Shown in pieces: positions 17,713 to 25,471 of a DNA stretch of 64,000 nucleotides; position 1 is the stretch's first letter; every line of letters starts with the position of its first letter. Where the stretch lies: positions 1 to 64,000 of the forward strand of contig NZ_WRPR01000010.1 of the NCBI RefSeq assembly GCF_010367455.1, read 5' to 3'. The position numbers were made by a program, and so were the translations under genes. This DNA is from Candidatus Laterigemmans baculatus (lineage in GTDB: Bacteria; Planctomycetota; Planctomycetia; Pirellulales; Pirellulaceae). Under the pieces are notes generated by a model, which was not told the DNA's origin, did no database searches, and worked only from the letters and a program-made list of their open reading frames with translations.

Positions 17713-18825
17713 CTACTCCCGCTCTCGCCGCAGCTCGGTGCTGCTGATGTCGTTGCGGAACTCGCTCGGCGGGACGTCCTCGCAAAGTTCGCGGATCACC
17801 TCGGGCAGTTTGAGCTGGCGGGGATCGGCAAACCGCTGGCCCATCTGCCGACCGAACAGCAGAAACCGGCAACCGGCTTTGGCGATTTGCTGCAAGGCTG
17901 CGTCGCGACGCCCGGGATCGTTGTCGTAAAAGCGAGGATCGGCCAAGCGGATTGCGGTGTCGGCACCGATCACAAAAACCGCTCCCGGAAAGAGCGCCGC
18001 CTTGTGATCGAAGCGGGGACTGCGGGTCAGCACTAGCGGCAACCCTCGAGCGGTGAACTGCTGCGCGCGGTCGGCGATCGTCAGATAGTCGAGCGGCGGC
18101 TTGTCGGCATTGGCGATCGACAGCTCAAACGTCACCGGCATCCCCAGACGCGCGGCGGCGATCTCCGCCATTTGCAGATGCCCTTCGTGCAGCGGATTGA
18201 AGCTGCCCGGAAACACGACCTGCCTGCGGAGCACCGGAGGTACCTTCCAAGTCCGTTCGCCCTCCTCTCCGCCTTCGCTTCCCACCGCTACGATCCTTCC
18301 TTCCGATAGATCCATCCACGCTTGCGAAGCGGCGTGCTCCCGCGCGACCGTGGGAAACGACGGCAGCGAGAGCCCCTCGACCGAAATCTCCAGCTCGCGC
18401 AGTGCGGCTGCGACCAGCTCAGCGACCCACGTCTCCTCCGCACCCCGGTCCGACTCGGCACGCCCAAAATCGGCCGCGAGCGTCAGCGACCGCGCCCCAG
18501 CGTGGACCGCCACGAACGCGCGATCGCGGCCGCGGCGAACCCGATCGGTCGCCAGCGCCGCGGTGCAGCCGACACCGGCGACCGCTCCCGAATTTTCACC
18601 CTCGGTAAACCTCCGGCCTCGCTGGTACGCAGCGACCGCCAACCGCAGCGCCGTCGCCTCCGAGCACGCTCCCTCAACCGGGCCGCCGACGTATTCTGCC
18701 AGCGCCGCCGGATGGTAGGGAACGCTCGCCTCGAGGACCACCCGCGAAGCTCCACTGCGGGCCAGCAGGAGCGGAATCACCCGGCTCCCACCGCCGGTCA
18801 CCGCCAATACGACTTTGTAGGACAT
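17713..18825 (-). CDS. CinA-C-like / nucleotidyltransferase fusion
   Basis: 370 residues. Residues 5-165 resemble the CinA C-terminal (NMN amidohydrolase) fold: VTGGGSRVIPLLLARSGASR, VPYHPAALAEYVGGP and GVGCTAALATDR. The usual ESCTGG motif with the catalytic Ser is not present. Residues 205-370 are a cytidylyltransferase-like domain with the HxGH motif in GSFNPLHEGHLQMAE and the ISSTELRR tail typical of NadD-type adenylyltransferases. This points to pyridine nucleotide or related nucleotide metabolism in the cytoplasm, but the substrate is inference. ATG 18825 is the first start that preserves the domain. It converges with the ceramidase-like fusion gene. Confidence 0.8.
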   Translation of the reverse strand: MSYKVVLAVTGGGSRVIPLLLARSGASRVVLEASVPYHPAALAEYVGGPVEGACSEATALRLAVAAYQRGRRFTEGENSGAVAGVGCTAALATDRVRRGRDRAFVAVHAGARSLTLAADFGRAESDRGAEETWVAELVAAALRELEISVEGLSLPSFPTVAREHAASQAWMDLSEGRIVAVGSEGGEEGERTWKVPPVLRRQVVFPGSFNPLHEGHLQMAEIAAARLGMPVTFELSIANADKPPLDYLTIADRAQQFTARGLPLVLTRSPRFDHKAALFPGAVFVIGADTAIRLADPRFYDNDPGRRDAALQQIAKAGCRFLLFGRQMGQRFADPRQLKLPEVIRELCEDVPPSEFRNDISSTELRRERE

Positions 18826-18890
18826 GAACCAGAGCCTAATCCAAATTGTTTATTAGCCGCCGGGCGGTAGCTCCCGGGTTCATCTACTTT

Positions 18891-19023
18891 TGAGCCGACG
18901 GCGCTAGCCGCGGGTTCCGCCGCGCTGCCGAACGGATTGAACTCGTGGCTAAACCCCGCTGCAGCGTAACGTTTTCCCACGGCGCGGAGCGAATTAGGCC
19001 CGAGGCTAGCGCCTACGGCTCAA
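18891..19023. repeat. Family B inverted pair
   Basis: GAGCCGACGGCGCTAGCC near 18892 faces GAGGCTAGCGCCTACGGCTC near 19001-19021, enclosing about 90 bases. A degenerate family C-like stretch lies at 18855-18880. The element sits between the divergent CinA-like and ABC binding protein genes, so both promoters must lie in or around it. Confidence 0.75.
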
Positions 19024-19154
19024 CGGAGAAGTGAAAGGGCGGGTTCGGCTCCCGAAGAGCCGTTGGCTTGTTGCGGTTTTCCCCCCTAATTACAATTGCC
19101 GCGACTCTCACCGGTGCTCGCCTCCACCCCCTTCCGCCCCCGAAGGACGCGCTT

Positions 19155-20297
19155 ATGTGGATCTGCCGCTTCGCTTGGTTCACCGGTTCTCGACTCCTCG
19201 CTTCCCGCTTGCTCGCGGGACTCGGCCTGTTCCTCGCGCTGGCGATCACCGGTTGCTCGAGCCGCCAGGTGAGCGAGGGCGAGGGAGCGGCCGCCGAGAC
19301 CCGCCGGATCATCATCCTGACCAACGGCCCCGACCCCTACTGGGATACCTGCGAAGCGGGTGCGAAAGCGGCGGCCGAAGAGTTGGGGCTGGCCGAGCAA
19401 GGTTTCGTGGTCGACTTCCAGCGTGGGGATTTCACCGACAAAAAACAGATCGACATGCTCAAGCAGTATGTCATCGCCTCGGACGTAGCGGCTGTGGGGA
19501 TCTCGGTCTTCAATCCCGAAAGTCGCAATCTGGCGACCGAGCTGCGGAACTTGCAGCAGAAGGGAGTCCAGGTGATCACGCTCGACAGCGACCTAAACCG
19601 CGAGAAATTCCGCGACGCGCGATTCGCCTACCTCGGCACCGACAACATCATCGGCGGCCGTGAGCTGGGCCGGGCTGCCAAGGCGCTCAGCCCCGATGGT
19701 GCCGACTTCGCCTTCTTCGTCGGCGACCTCGGGCAAGCCAATGCCGTCGAGCGGATGAGCGGTTTCCTCCAGGGCGTCGGAGAAGACTCGGGCTTCAACG
19801 AACTCGCCAGACTCAGCGACGGCGGCGATCGTCCCAAGGCACGCAAGAACGTCGAAGACCTGCTCAACCAGCATCCCGAGTGCGACATGTTGGTCGGGAT
19901 CTGGGCCTACAACACGCCGCAGATCATGAACGTCGTCGAGGATCGTGGGATTCGCGACAAAACCAAAGTCGTCTGCTTCGACGCAGCCCAGGACAGCATC
20001 CGCGGGATGGCGCAGGGGAGCGTGGACGTGATGGTCGTCCAGAATCCCTATCAAATGGGCGGTGAGAGCGTGAAGTTGATGCACGCGCTGGTCACCGACG
20101 ACCAATCGACCGTCGACGCAATGTTCCCGAGCTACGCCCAAGAAGGCGAAGCCGATATTTATCGCACCGAGCTGCGAGTCGTGGCCCCCGACGAGGGTTC
20201 GCCGCTGACGGAAGAATTGTTCGAGGAGTCGACCGTCTTCTTCACGAATTCCCAGTTCCAAGCATGGCTCAAAGAGCGCGGCTTGATCAGCTCGTGA
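19155..20297 (+). CDS. Ribose-type ABC transporter substrate-binding lipoprotein
   Basis: 380 residues from ATG 19155 (GAAGGA nine bases upstream). The lipobox ITGC gives a predicted lipidated Cys34. The mature part matches periplasmic sugar-binding proteins of the RbsB type: IIILTNGPDPYWDTCEAGAKA at the start, VAAVGISVFNPES, GVQVITLDSDL, then CDMLVGIWAYNTPQIMNVVE and VVCFDAAQDSIRGMAQGSVD. It delivers a small solute, probably a sugar or related compound, to the permease encoded next. No catabolic gene adjoins it, so the ligand cannot be named. A family C palindrome separates it from the permease. Confidence 0.88.
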   Translation: MWICRFAWFTGSRLLASRLLAGLGLFLALAITGCSSRQVSEGEGAAAETRRIIILTNGPDPYWDTCEAGAKAAAEELGLAEQGFVVDFQRGDFTDKKQIDMLKQYVIASDVAAVGISVFNPESRNLATELRNLQQKGVQVITLDSDLNREKFRDARFAYLGTDNIIGGRELGRAAKALSPDGADFAFFVGDLGQANAVERMSGFLQGVGEDSGFNELARLSDGGDRPKARKNVEDLLNQHPECDMLVGIWAYNTPQIMNVVEDRGIRDKTKVVCFDAAQDSIRGMAQGSVDVMVVQNPYQMGGESVKLMHALVTDDQSTVDAMFPSYAQEGEADIYRTELRVVAPDEGSPLTEELFEESTVFFTNSQFQAWLKERGLISS

Positions 20298-20330
20298 GCC
20301 ATAGTCGCTCCGTCGTTCGTTAGTCGCCCC

Positions 20331-20402
20331 ATCAGCCGCCGGGCGCTAGCCCCCGGTTCCCAAAAACGCGGCGAGAACCGGACGCTAGCGCGTGGCGGCT
20401 GA
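20331..20402. repeat. Family C palindrome inside the ABC operon
   Basis: CATCAGCCGCCGGGCGCTAG faces GACGCTAGCGCGTGGCGGCTG, and together they form a long stem. It lies between the binding protein stop and the permease start. It may stabilise the binding protein message or cause partial termination, so that the binding protein is made in excess over the membrane parts. Its right end contains an in-frame GTG that I did not accept as the permease start. Confidence 0.75.
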
Positions 20403-20442
20403 TGTATCCGCCCCTCCGCTCCCAGCACCCACCGCACCGCCC

Positions 20443-21693
20443 GTGTCCGAATTCCTCCGCAAGTTCCGCAACGAAGTCGGGTTGCTCGGAGCGATTCTGT
20501 TGGTGTTGTCGGTCACGGCGATTTTCAGCGATGCCTACCACGATGCGTTTACGCTCCGGTTGACCGCCCGAGCGATTGCCCGCGACGCGGCCCTGGTCGG
20601 AATCTTCGCCCTCGGCGCCGCGGTGGTCATCATCTCCGGCGGCATCGATCTCTCGAGCGGCTCGGTGATCGCCCTCAGCGGAACGTTGTTCTTCGGCTTC
20701 ATCGTGCTGCTGGCCCCGGACGATCTGTCGACGCGGTGGCCGAGCGACTCGGCGCGGCACTTTCCCGACACGGCGAATCTAGCCTTCTGGATACCGGCGG
20801 CGGCATTCGTGCTGACGATGTTCGCCGCCTTTCTCGTCGGCAGCTTTCACGCCTGGCTGATCACCGTCCTGCGTTTGCCCCCGTTCGTCGCCACGCTAGC
20901 GTCGCTGGTGGGGCTCCGATCGCTGGCCCGCTTGCTGGTCCAAGACATCACCGACGTTCGCTTCGGCCAGCGGCAATCGACGATCACGATCGCCGACGAG
21001 ACGCTGACCTCGATCAGCCAGCACAACTGGTGGGTGCCGTGCCTGGTGTGGTTGGTGGTCGGCGTGGGGCTCTGGATTTTGCTCAGCCGCACGGTGCTCG
21101 GACGACACATCTACGCGATGGGAGGCAACGAAGAGGCGGCGCGGCTGAGCGGCATCCGAACCGACCGCCTCAAGTGGCTGGCCTATTGCATCAGCAGCAT
21201 GACCGCCGGATTGGCCGGGATCTTGTACGCCTGCTACATCGGCACGACGAGTCCCTCGACCGACGGAATGGGTTATGAGCTGAACGCGATCGCCGCGGCG
21301 GTGGTGGGCGGATGCAGCCTGACCGGTGGCGTGGGCACGGTCGGCGGAGTCGTGTTGGGAACGATCTTCCTGCGGTCGGTCATCGACTCGGTCGCCAAGC
21401 TGTTCAAGAGCCAGCCCGATCTGTTCGAAGGCCTGGTCGTCGGAATGCTGGTCGTGTTCGCCGTCGCGTTTAATGAACTCCGCGGGGCGGGGACGAAGAA
21501 GGCGTTCTTCCCCGGACTGCTCGGCTGGGTCAGCGTCGTGGTGGTCAGCGGGCTGCTGGGGATTATCGCCGCCGTGACGATCAGCGAAGACAAACTCCGC
21601 ACCGGCTTGATGGTCGGCGGTGCGGCGCTTGTGATGCTGACGCTCAAAGCCGTGCTCGAACGCGTCCAGGCCCGGCGCGCAGCGGTGAGGTGA
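20443..21693 (+). CDS. Ribose-type ABC transporter permease
   Basis: About 416 residues from GTG 20443 (MSEFLRKFRNEVGLLGAILL). A GTG at 20392 is also in frame, but it lies inside the family C repeat, so the later start is preferred. Neither has a clear ribosome binding site. Eight to ten hydrophobic segments are visible, and the BPD_transp_2 signatures are clear: GIFALGAAVVIISGGIDLS near the N-terminus, HIYAMGGNEEAARLSGI, and GSLTGGVGT-like GCSLTGGVGTVGGVVLGTIF. It forms the membrane channel for the importer. It overlaps the ATPase gene by four bases (GTGA). Confidence 0.87.
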   Translation: MSEFLRKFRNEVGLLGAILLVLSVTAIFSDAYHDAFTLRLTARAIARDAALVGIFALGAAVVIISGGIDLSSGSVIALSGTLFFGFIVLLAPDDLSTRWPSDSARHFPDTANLAFWIPAAAFVLTMFAAFLVGSFHAWLITVLRLPPFVATLASLVGLRSLARLLVQDITDVRFGQRQSTITIADETLTSISQHNWWVPCLVWLVVGVGLWILLSRTVLGRHIYAMGGNEEAARLSGIRTDRLKWLAYCISSMTAGLAGILYACYIGTTSPSTDGMGYELNAIAAAVVGGCSLTGGVGTVGGVVLGTIFLRSVIDSVAKLFKSQPDLFEGLVVGMLVVFAVAFNELRGAGTKKAFFPGLLGWVSVVVVSGLLGIIAAVTISEDKLRTGLMVGGAALVMLTLKAVLERVQARRAAVR

Positions 21694-23291
21694 CGATCCC
21701 CGTGGCAGCCCCGTCCCCCGAGCCGACTTCCGCTTCGTTGCCGCCCGCTTCGATGCTGCCCCCTTCGATATTGCCTGCCGATTCGCGGCCGGTGATCGCT
21801 TTCCACGGCGTGACGAAAAAATTCCCCGGCGTCGTCGCCCTCTCCGGTGTCACGTTCGACGTCCGCCAGGGCGAGTTCTATTCGATCTGTGGTGAGAACG
21901 GCGCGGGCAAAAGCACGCTGATGAAAATCCTCTCCGGCGTGATCACCGATTACGACGGCAGCCTCACGGTCCGCGGCGAGGAGGTTCGCTTTCGTGGGAC
22001 GCGGGACGCGGAAGCGGCTGGGATCAGCATCATTCACCAAGAGCTGAATCTGGTTGAACAGCTTTCCGCGGCTGCCAATATTTTTCTCGGTCGCGAGTTG
22101 CGAGGCCGGTTGGGGTTTCGCGACGACGCGGCGATGCAGCGAGAGGCAGCCCACTGGTTCGCCCAGCTCGAGTGCGACGTGGATCCCCGCTGCCCAGTCC
22201 ACCGGCTGCGGGTCGGCGATCAACAGCTGGTCGAGATCGCCAAGGCGCTTTCGCTGCGGTCGGACATCCTGATCATGGACGAGCCGACCAGTGCGCTGAC
22301 CGAGTCGGAAGTGGCCCGCTTGTTCCGCGTGATCGATCGGCTTCGCACCGCGGGAGTCACGATCCTCTACATCTCGCACAAGATGGACGAGGTTTTTCGC
22401 CTGTCCGATCGCATTCTCGTACTCCGCGATGGGCAGGTGGTGAATGTCGAGCGCCGCGAGGAAACCACGCCGAGTCGGGTGACGCACCAGATGGTCGGCC
22501 GCGAGATCGAGACGGTCGCTCGTGAGGTGGATTCGCACCCGCCCGGCGCCCCCGTGCTGGAGGTCCGCAACCTTTCGCTTCGCCGACGCGGTCACGCCCG
22601 TCGCTGGCGATTGGAGCAAGTCTCCTTCACGCTCCGGCGGGGCGAGATCCTGGGGATTGCCGGGCTGATGGGAGCCGGTCGGACCGAGTTGCTCGAATGC
22701 CTGTTCGGAGCCAGCGAGGAACCGCCCGCAGGAGAAATCTGGCTCGACGGTCGCCGCGTTCACTTTGCCCATCCCTCCGAGGCGAAGCAGGCCGGGATCG
22801 CGCTGGTGACCGAGGACCGCAAGCGGCTCGGTCTGTTCGCGCACATGAGCGTCAAGGAGAACATGACCCTCTGCCACTTGCCCCAAGCGATGCCGCTGGG
22901 CTTCATCCAGGGTCGCAAGGAGCAAGCGCTGGCGGCTGAGCTGACGACGCAGTTAGGAGTGAAGACGGCGAGCACGGCGGCGCCGATCACCAGCCTCAGT
23001 GGCGGCAACCAGCAAAAGTGCATCATCGGCCGCTGGTTGCTGACCAGTCCCCAGGTCCTGCTGCTCGACGATCCGACGCGGGGGATCGACGTGGGAGCCA
23101 AAGCCGAGCTGTATCGGTTGATCGACGATCTCTGCCGCGATGGGCTGGCAATCCTGCTGACCTCCAGCGAACTCCCCGAGCTGCTCACCGTCTGCGACCG
23201 GATCCTCGTGCTCAGCGAAGGCCGCCTGACCGCCGAGTTCTCCCGCGCGGAAGCCACCGAGGAAAGGATCCTCGAAGCAGCGATGCGGTAG
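21690..23291 (+). CDS. Ribose-type ABC transporter double ATPase
   Basis: 533 residues from GTG 21690, overlapping the permease stop. Two tandem nucleotide-binding domains follow the RbsA/MglA plan. The first (30-280) has Walker A GENGAGKST, a variant signature RVGDQQLVEIAKAL and Walker B ILIMDEPTSAL. The second (285-530) has a degenerate P-loop GLMGAGRTE, the signature SLSGGNQQK and Walker B VLLLDDPTRGID. A degenerate second P-loop is normal for this family. It energises import through the permease. The first 30 residues are a Pro/Ser-rich extension. The gap to the MoxR gene (23292-23452) contains a degenerate family A half near 23343-23370. Confidence 0.9.
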   Translation: MTIPVAAPSPEPTSASLPPASMLPPSILPADSRPVIAFHGVTKKFPGVVALSGVTFDVRQGEFYSICGENGAGKSTLMKILSGVITDYDGSLTVRGEEVRFRGTRDAEAAGISIIHQELNLVEQLSAAANIFLGRELRGRLGFRDDAAMQREAAHWFAQLECDVDPRCPVHRLRVGDQQLVEIAKALSLRSDILIMDEPTSALTESEVARLFRVIDRLRTAGVTILYISHKMDEVFRLSDRILVLRDGQVVNVERREETTPSRVTHQMVGREIETVAREVDSHPPGAPVLEVRNLSLRRRGHARRWRLEQVSFTLRRGEILGIAGLMGAGRTELLECLFGASEEPPAGEIWLDGRRVHFAHPSEAKQAGIALVTEDRKRLGLFAHMSVKENMTLCHLPQAMPLGFIQGRKEQALAAELTTQLGVKTASTAAPITSLSGGNQQKCIIGRWLLTSPQVLLLDDPTRGIDVGAKAELYRLIDDLCRDGLAILLTSSELPELLTVCDRILVLSEGRLTAEFSRAEATEERILEAAMR

Positions 23292-23452
23292 CCGACGCTG
23301 GAAAGCAAGTCTCTCTTGCGAACGATTTTGCTTCGTCCATCCACCACCCTCCCGCATCCGGAAGGGTGACGTAGCGGGGACTGTCGTGAGATGTAGTGGC
23401 CAAGAATAATAGACCGGCGACGCGTCTTGCCCCTCCCCAAGGATTCTTCTGC

Positions 23453-24478
23453 ATGTCCCACTCGGTGGTCACCGATCCGCAGCCCCGCCTGAGCGATGAC
23501 GACGTGCAAGCGATCGGTCGTCTGCGTGAGGTGTATGCCCAGCTTCGCCGCGAAATCGCCCGCGTGATCGTCGGCCAGCAGACGGTGGTCGAACAACTGG
23601 CGATCTGCCTGTTCGCGCGGCGGCACGCGTTGCTGATGGGCGTGCCGGGACTGGCCAAGACGCTGCTGGTCAGCAAGTTGGCCGAGACGATGTCGTTGAA
23701 ATTCAGCCGCATTCAGTTCACTCCCGACCTGATGCCGATGGACATCACCGGCACGGATATTCTGCAGGACCAGGGAGACGGACGGCGCGCCTTTCAGTTC
23801 ATCCACGGGCCCGTGTTCGCCAACATCGTGCTCGCCGACGAGATCAATCGGGCTCCACCGAAAACCCAAGCCGCTCTCCTCGAGGCGATGCAGGAACAGC
23901 GGGTGACGATCGTCGGCAAAACGTTCGAGTTGCCGCCGCCGTTCATGGTCCTGGCGACGCAGAACCCGGTCGAACAGGAAGGGACCTACCCGCTCCCCGA
24001 AGCGCAGCTCGATCGATTCATGTCGCTGATCGAACTCGGTTACCCTTCGGAGCATGAGGAGATCGAGATCGCGCGGTCGACAACCGGCGGCGCGCTGCCC
24101 GAGCTGACGCATCTGCTGACCGCCGAACAGATCCTCGGTTACCAGGCACTCGTCCGGCGCGTTCCGGTTCCCGACCACATCTATACCTACGCGGCCCGCC
24201 TGGTCCGCAAGACGCGTCCCGAAGGAGACTCGGCGCCGGCTTGGCTCAAACCGCTCGTCTCCTGGGGCGCCGGTCCGCGGGCGGTGCAGAACTTGATTCT
24301 CGGAGCGAAAGCCCGCGCGGCGCTGCTCGGTTCGTACATGGTCCGGTTGGAGGATGTCCAACACGTTTCCGAACCGGTGCTGACGCATCGTCTGATCACC
24401 ACCTTTGCCGCCCAAGCCGAAGGGATCACCGCGAAGGATATCGTCCGGCGCTTGGTCTCGGAATCGAAAGACACGTAA
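23453..24478 (+). CDS. MoxR-family AAA+ ATPase
   Basis: 341 residues from ATG 23453 (AAGGA nine bases upstream). Walker A GVPGLAKT lies at 63-70. Walker B (IVLADEINRAPPKTQAALLE), sensor 1 (MVLATQNPVEQEGTYPLPEA) and a C-terminal lid are in the expected places. MoxR ATPases act as chaperones with VWA-domain partners, for example in metal insertion or envelope stress responses. Here the partners follow directly: a DUF58 protein, a BatA-like protein and a second VWA-like protein. It is the first gene of a nine-gene operon that runs to 38982. Confidence 0.92.
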   Translation: MSHSVVTDPQPRLSDDDVQAIGRLREVYAQLRREIARVIVGQQTVVEQLAICLFARRHALLMGVPGLAKTLLVSKLAETMSLKFSRIQFTPDLMPMDITGTDILQDQGDGRRAFQFIHGPVFANIVLADEINRAPPKTQAALLEAMQEQRVTIVGKTFELPPPFMVLATQNPVEQEGTYPLPEAQLDRFMSLIELGYPSEHEEIEIARSTTGGALPELTHLLTAEQILGYQALVRRVPVPDHIYTYAARLVRKTRPEGDSAPAWLKPLVSWGAGPRAVQNLILGAKARAALLGSYMVRLEDVQHVSEPVLTHRLITTFAAQAEGITAKDIVRRLVSESKDT

Positions 24479-24489
24479 CCCAAATGATT

Positions 24490-24543
24490 TATCAGCCGCA
24501 ACGCGCTAGCGTCCGGTTTCTGCGGAGCTTGCAAGAACCAGAC
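24490..24543. repeat. Family C half-palindrome inside the MoxR operon
   Basis: TCAGCCGCAACGCGCTAGCG followed by a weakly matching right arm occupies most of the 81 bases between the MoxR and DUF58 genes. It is the only sizeable gap in an operon whose other genes overlap or nearly touch, so it may have been inserted later. Confidence 0.7.
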
Positions 24544-24559
24544 GGCGAAGAGACTGACG

Positions 24560-25471
24560 ATGTTTAAACACGGGCGTCCCCGGGAGTTCCTCGATCCGAC
24601 AGTAATCGCACGCCTGGCCGGTTTGCCGCTCTTTGCCCGCCGGCCGATGCAGGGGAACGTCTCGGGGAAACATACCAGTCCCAATCGCGGGGCCAGCGTC
24701 GAATTCGCCGAGTATCGCAAGTACGTTCCGGGCGACGATCTGCGGCGGCTCGATTGGCGGGCCTATGGTCGCAGCGATCGGTTCTATGTCAAGGAATTCG
24801 AAGCCGACACGAATCTCCGCTGTTGCTTAGTACTGGATACCAGCGGATCGATGGGCTTTGGCTCCACCGGTCTCACAAAACTGGACTACGCTCGGCGGAT
24901 CGTGGCAGCGCTCAGCTATTTGGCGATCCAGCAGGGAGACGCCGTCGGCTTGTCGTGCGTCGCCGGGGGAATCGTCACCAATCTCCCACCCCGCCGAAAT
25001 CCCTCCCACCTGATGAGCCTCTTCGATACGCTCGAACAGACTCGAGCCGCTGGGGAAACGCAACTCGTCTCGGTGCTGCATGAATTGGCCGAGACGATTC
25101 GCCAGGCCGCGCTGGTGATCGTGATCTCCGACTTCTTCGTTGATCCCCAGCTTCTGCGAGCCTCGTTCGAGCATCTGCGGTTTCGCAAACACGACGTGTC
25201 CTTGTTTCAGTTGCTCGATCCGCTCGAGTTAGAATTTACGATCCAGCGTCCAACCCGCTTTCTTGACATGGAAGGGGGCTCGGCCATCTTCGCGGAGCCG
25301 AATCAGATCGCGGAGCGGTATCAGAAAGCCTTGCATGATTATCTCGACCGTCTGAAACAAGTCACCGTGGAAACCGGAGTCGATTACCACCGGATCCGTA
25401 TCGACGAATCTTATGAGCAAGTCCTGATGCGTTTTCTGGTCGGACGCTCGCGCGGCAAGGGCGTGCGATGA
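24560..25471 (+). CDS. DUF58 / VWA-like protein
   Basis: 303 residues, soluble, without signal peptide. The DUF58 block FAEYRKYVPGDDLRRLDWRA is near residue 55, followed by a VWA-type MIDAS in LVLDTSGSMGFGS at about 93-105 and ALVIVISDFFVDPQLLR. DUF58 proteins are standard partners of MoxR ATPases, and an intact DxSxS suggests metal-dependent ligand binding. It overlaps the following gene by four bases (ATGA), which implies translational coupling. The ribosome binding site is weak and lies just after the family C insert. Confidence 0.9.
   Translation: MFKHGRPREFLDPTVIARLAGLPLFARRPMQGNVSGKHTSPNRGASVEFAEYRKYVPGDDLRRLDWRAYGRSDRFYVKEFEADTNLRCCLVLDTSGSMGFGSTGLTKLDYARRIVAALSYLAIQQGDAVGLSCVAGGIVTNLPPRRNPSHLMSLFDTLEQTRAAGETQLVSVLHELAETIRQAALVIVISDFFVDPQLLRASFEHLRFRKHDVSLFQLLDPLELEFTIQRPTRFLDMEGGSAIFAEPNQIAERYQKALHDYLDRLKQVTVETGVDYHRIRIDESYEQVLMRFLVGRSRGKGVR

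Noticed and set aside
20392-20442. GTG 20392 as the permease start
   Set aside because: It lies within a dispersed family C palindrome, and the added 17 residues are Pro/Ala-rich with no similarity to the family.
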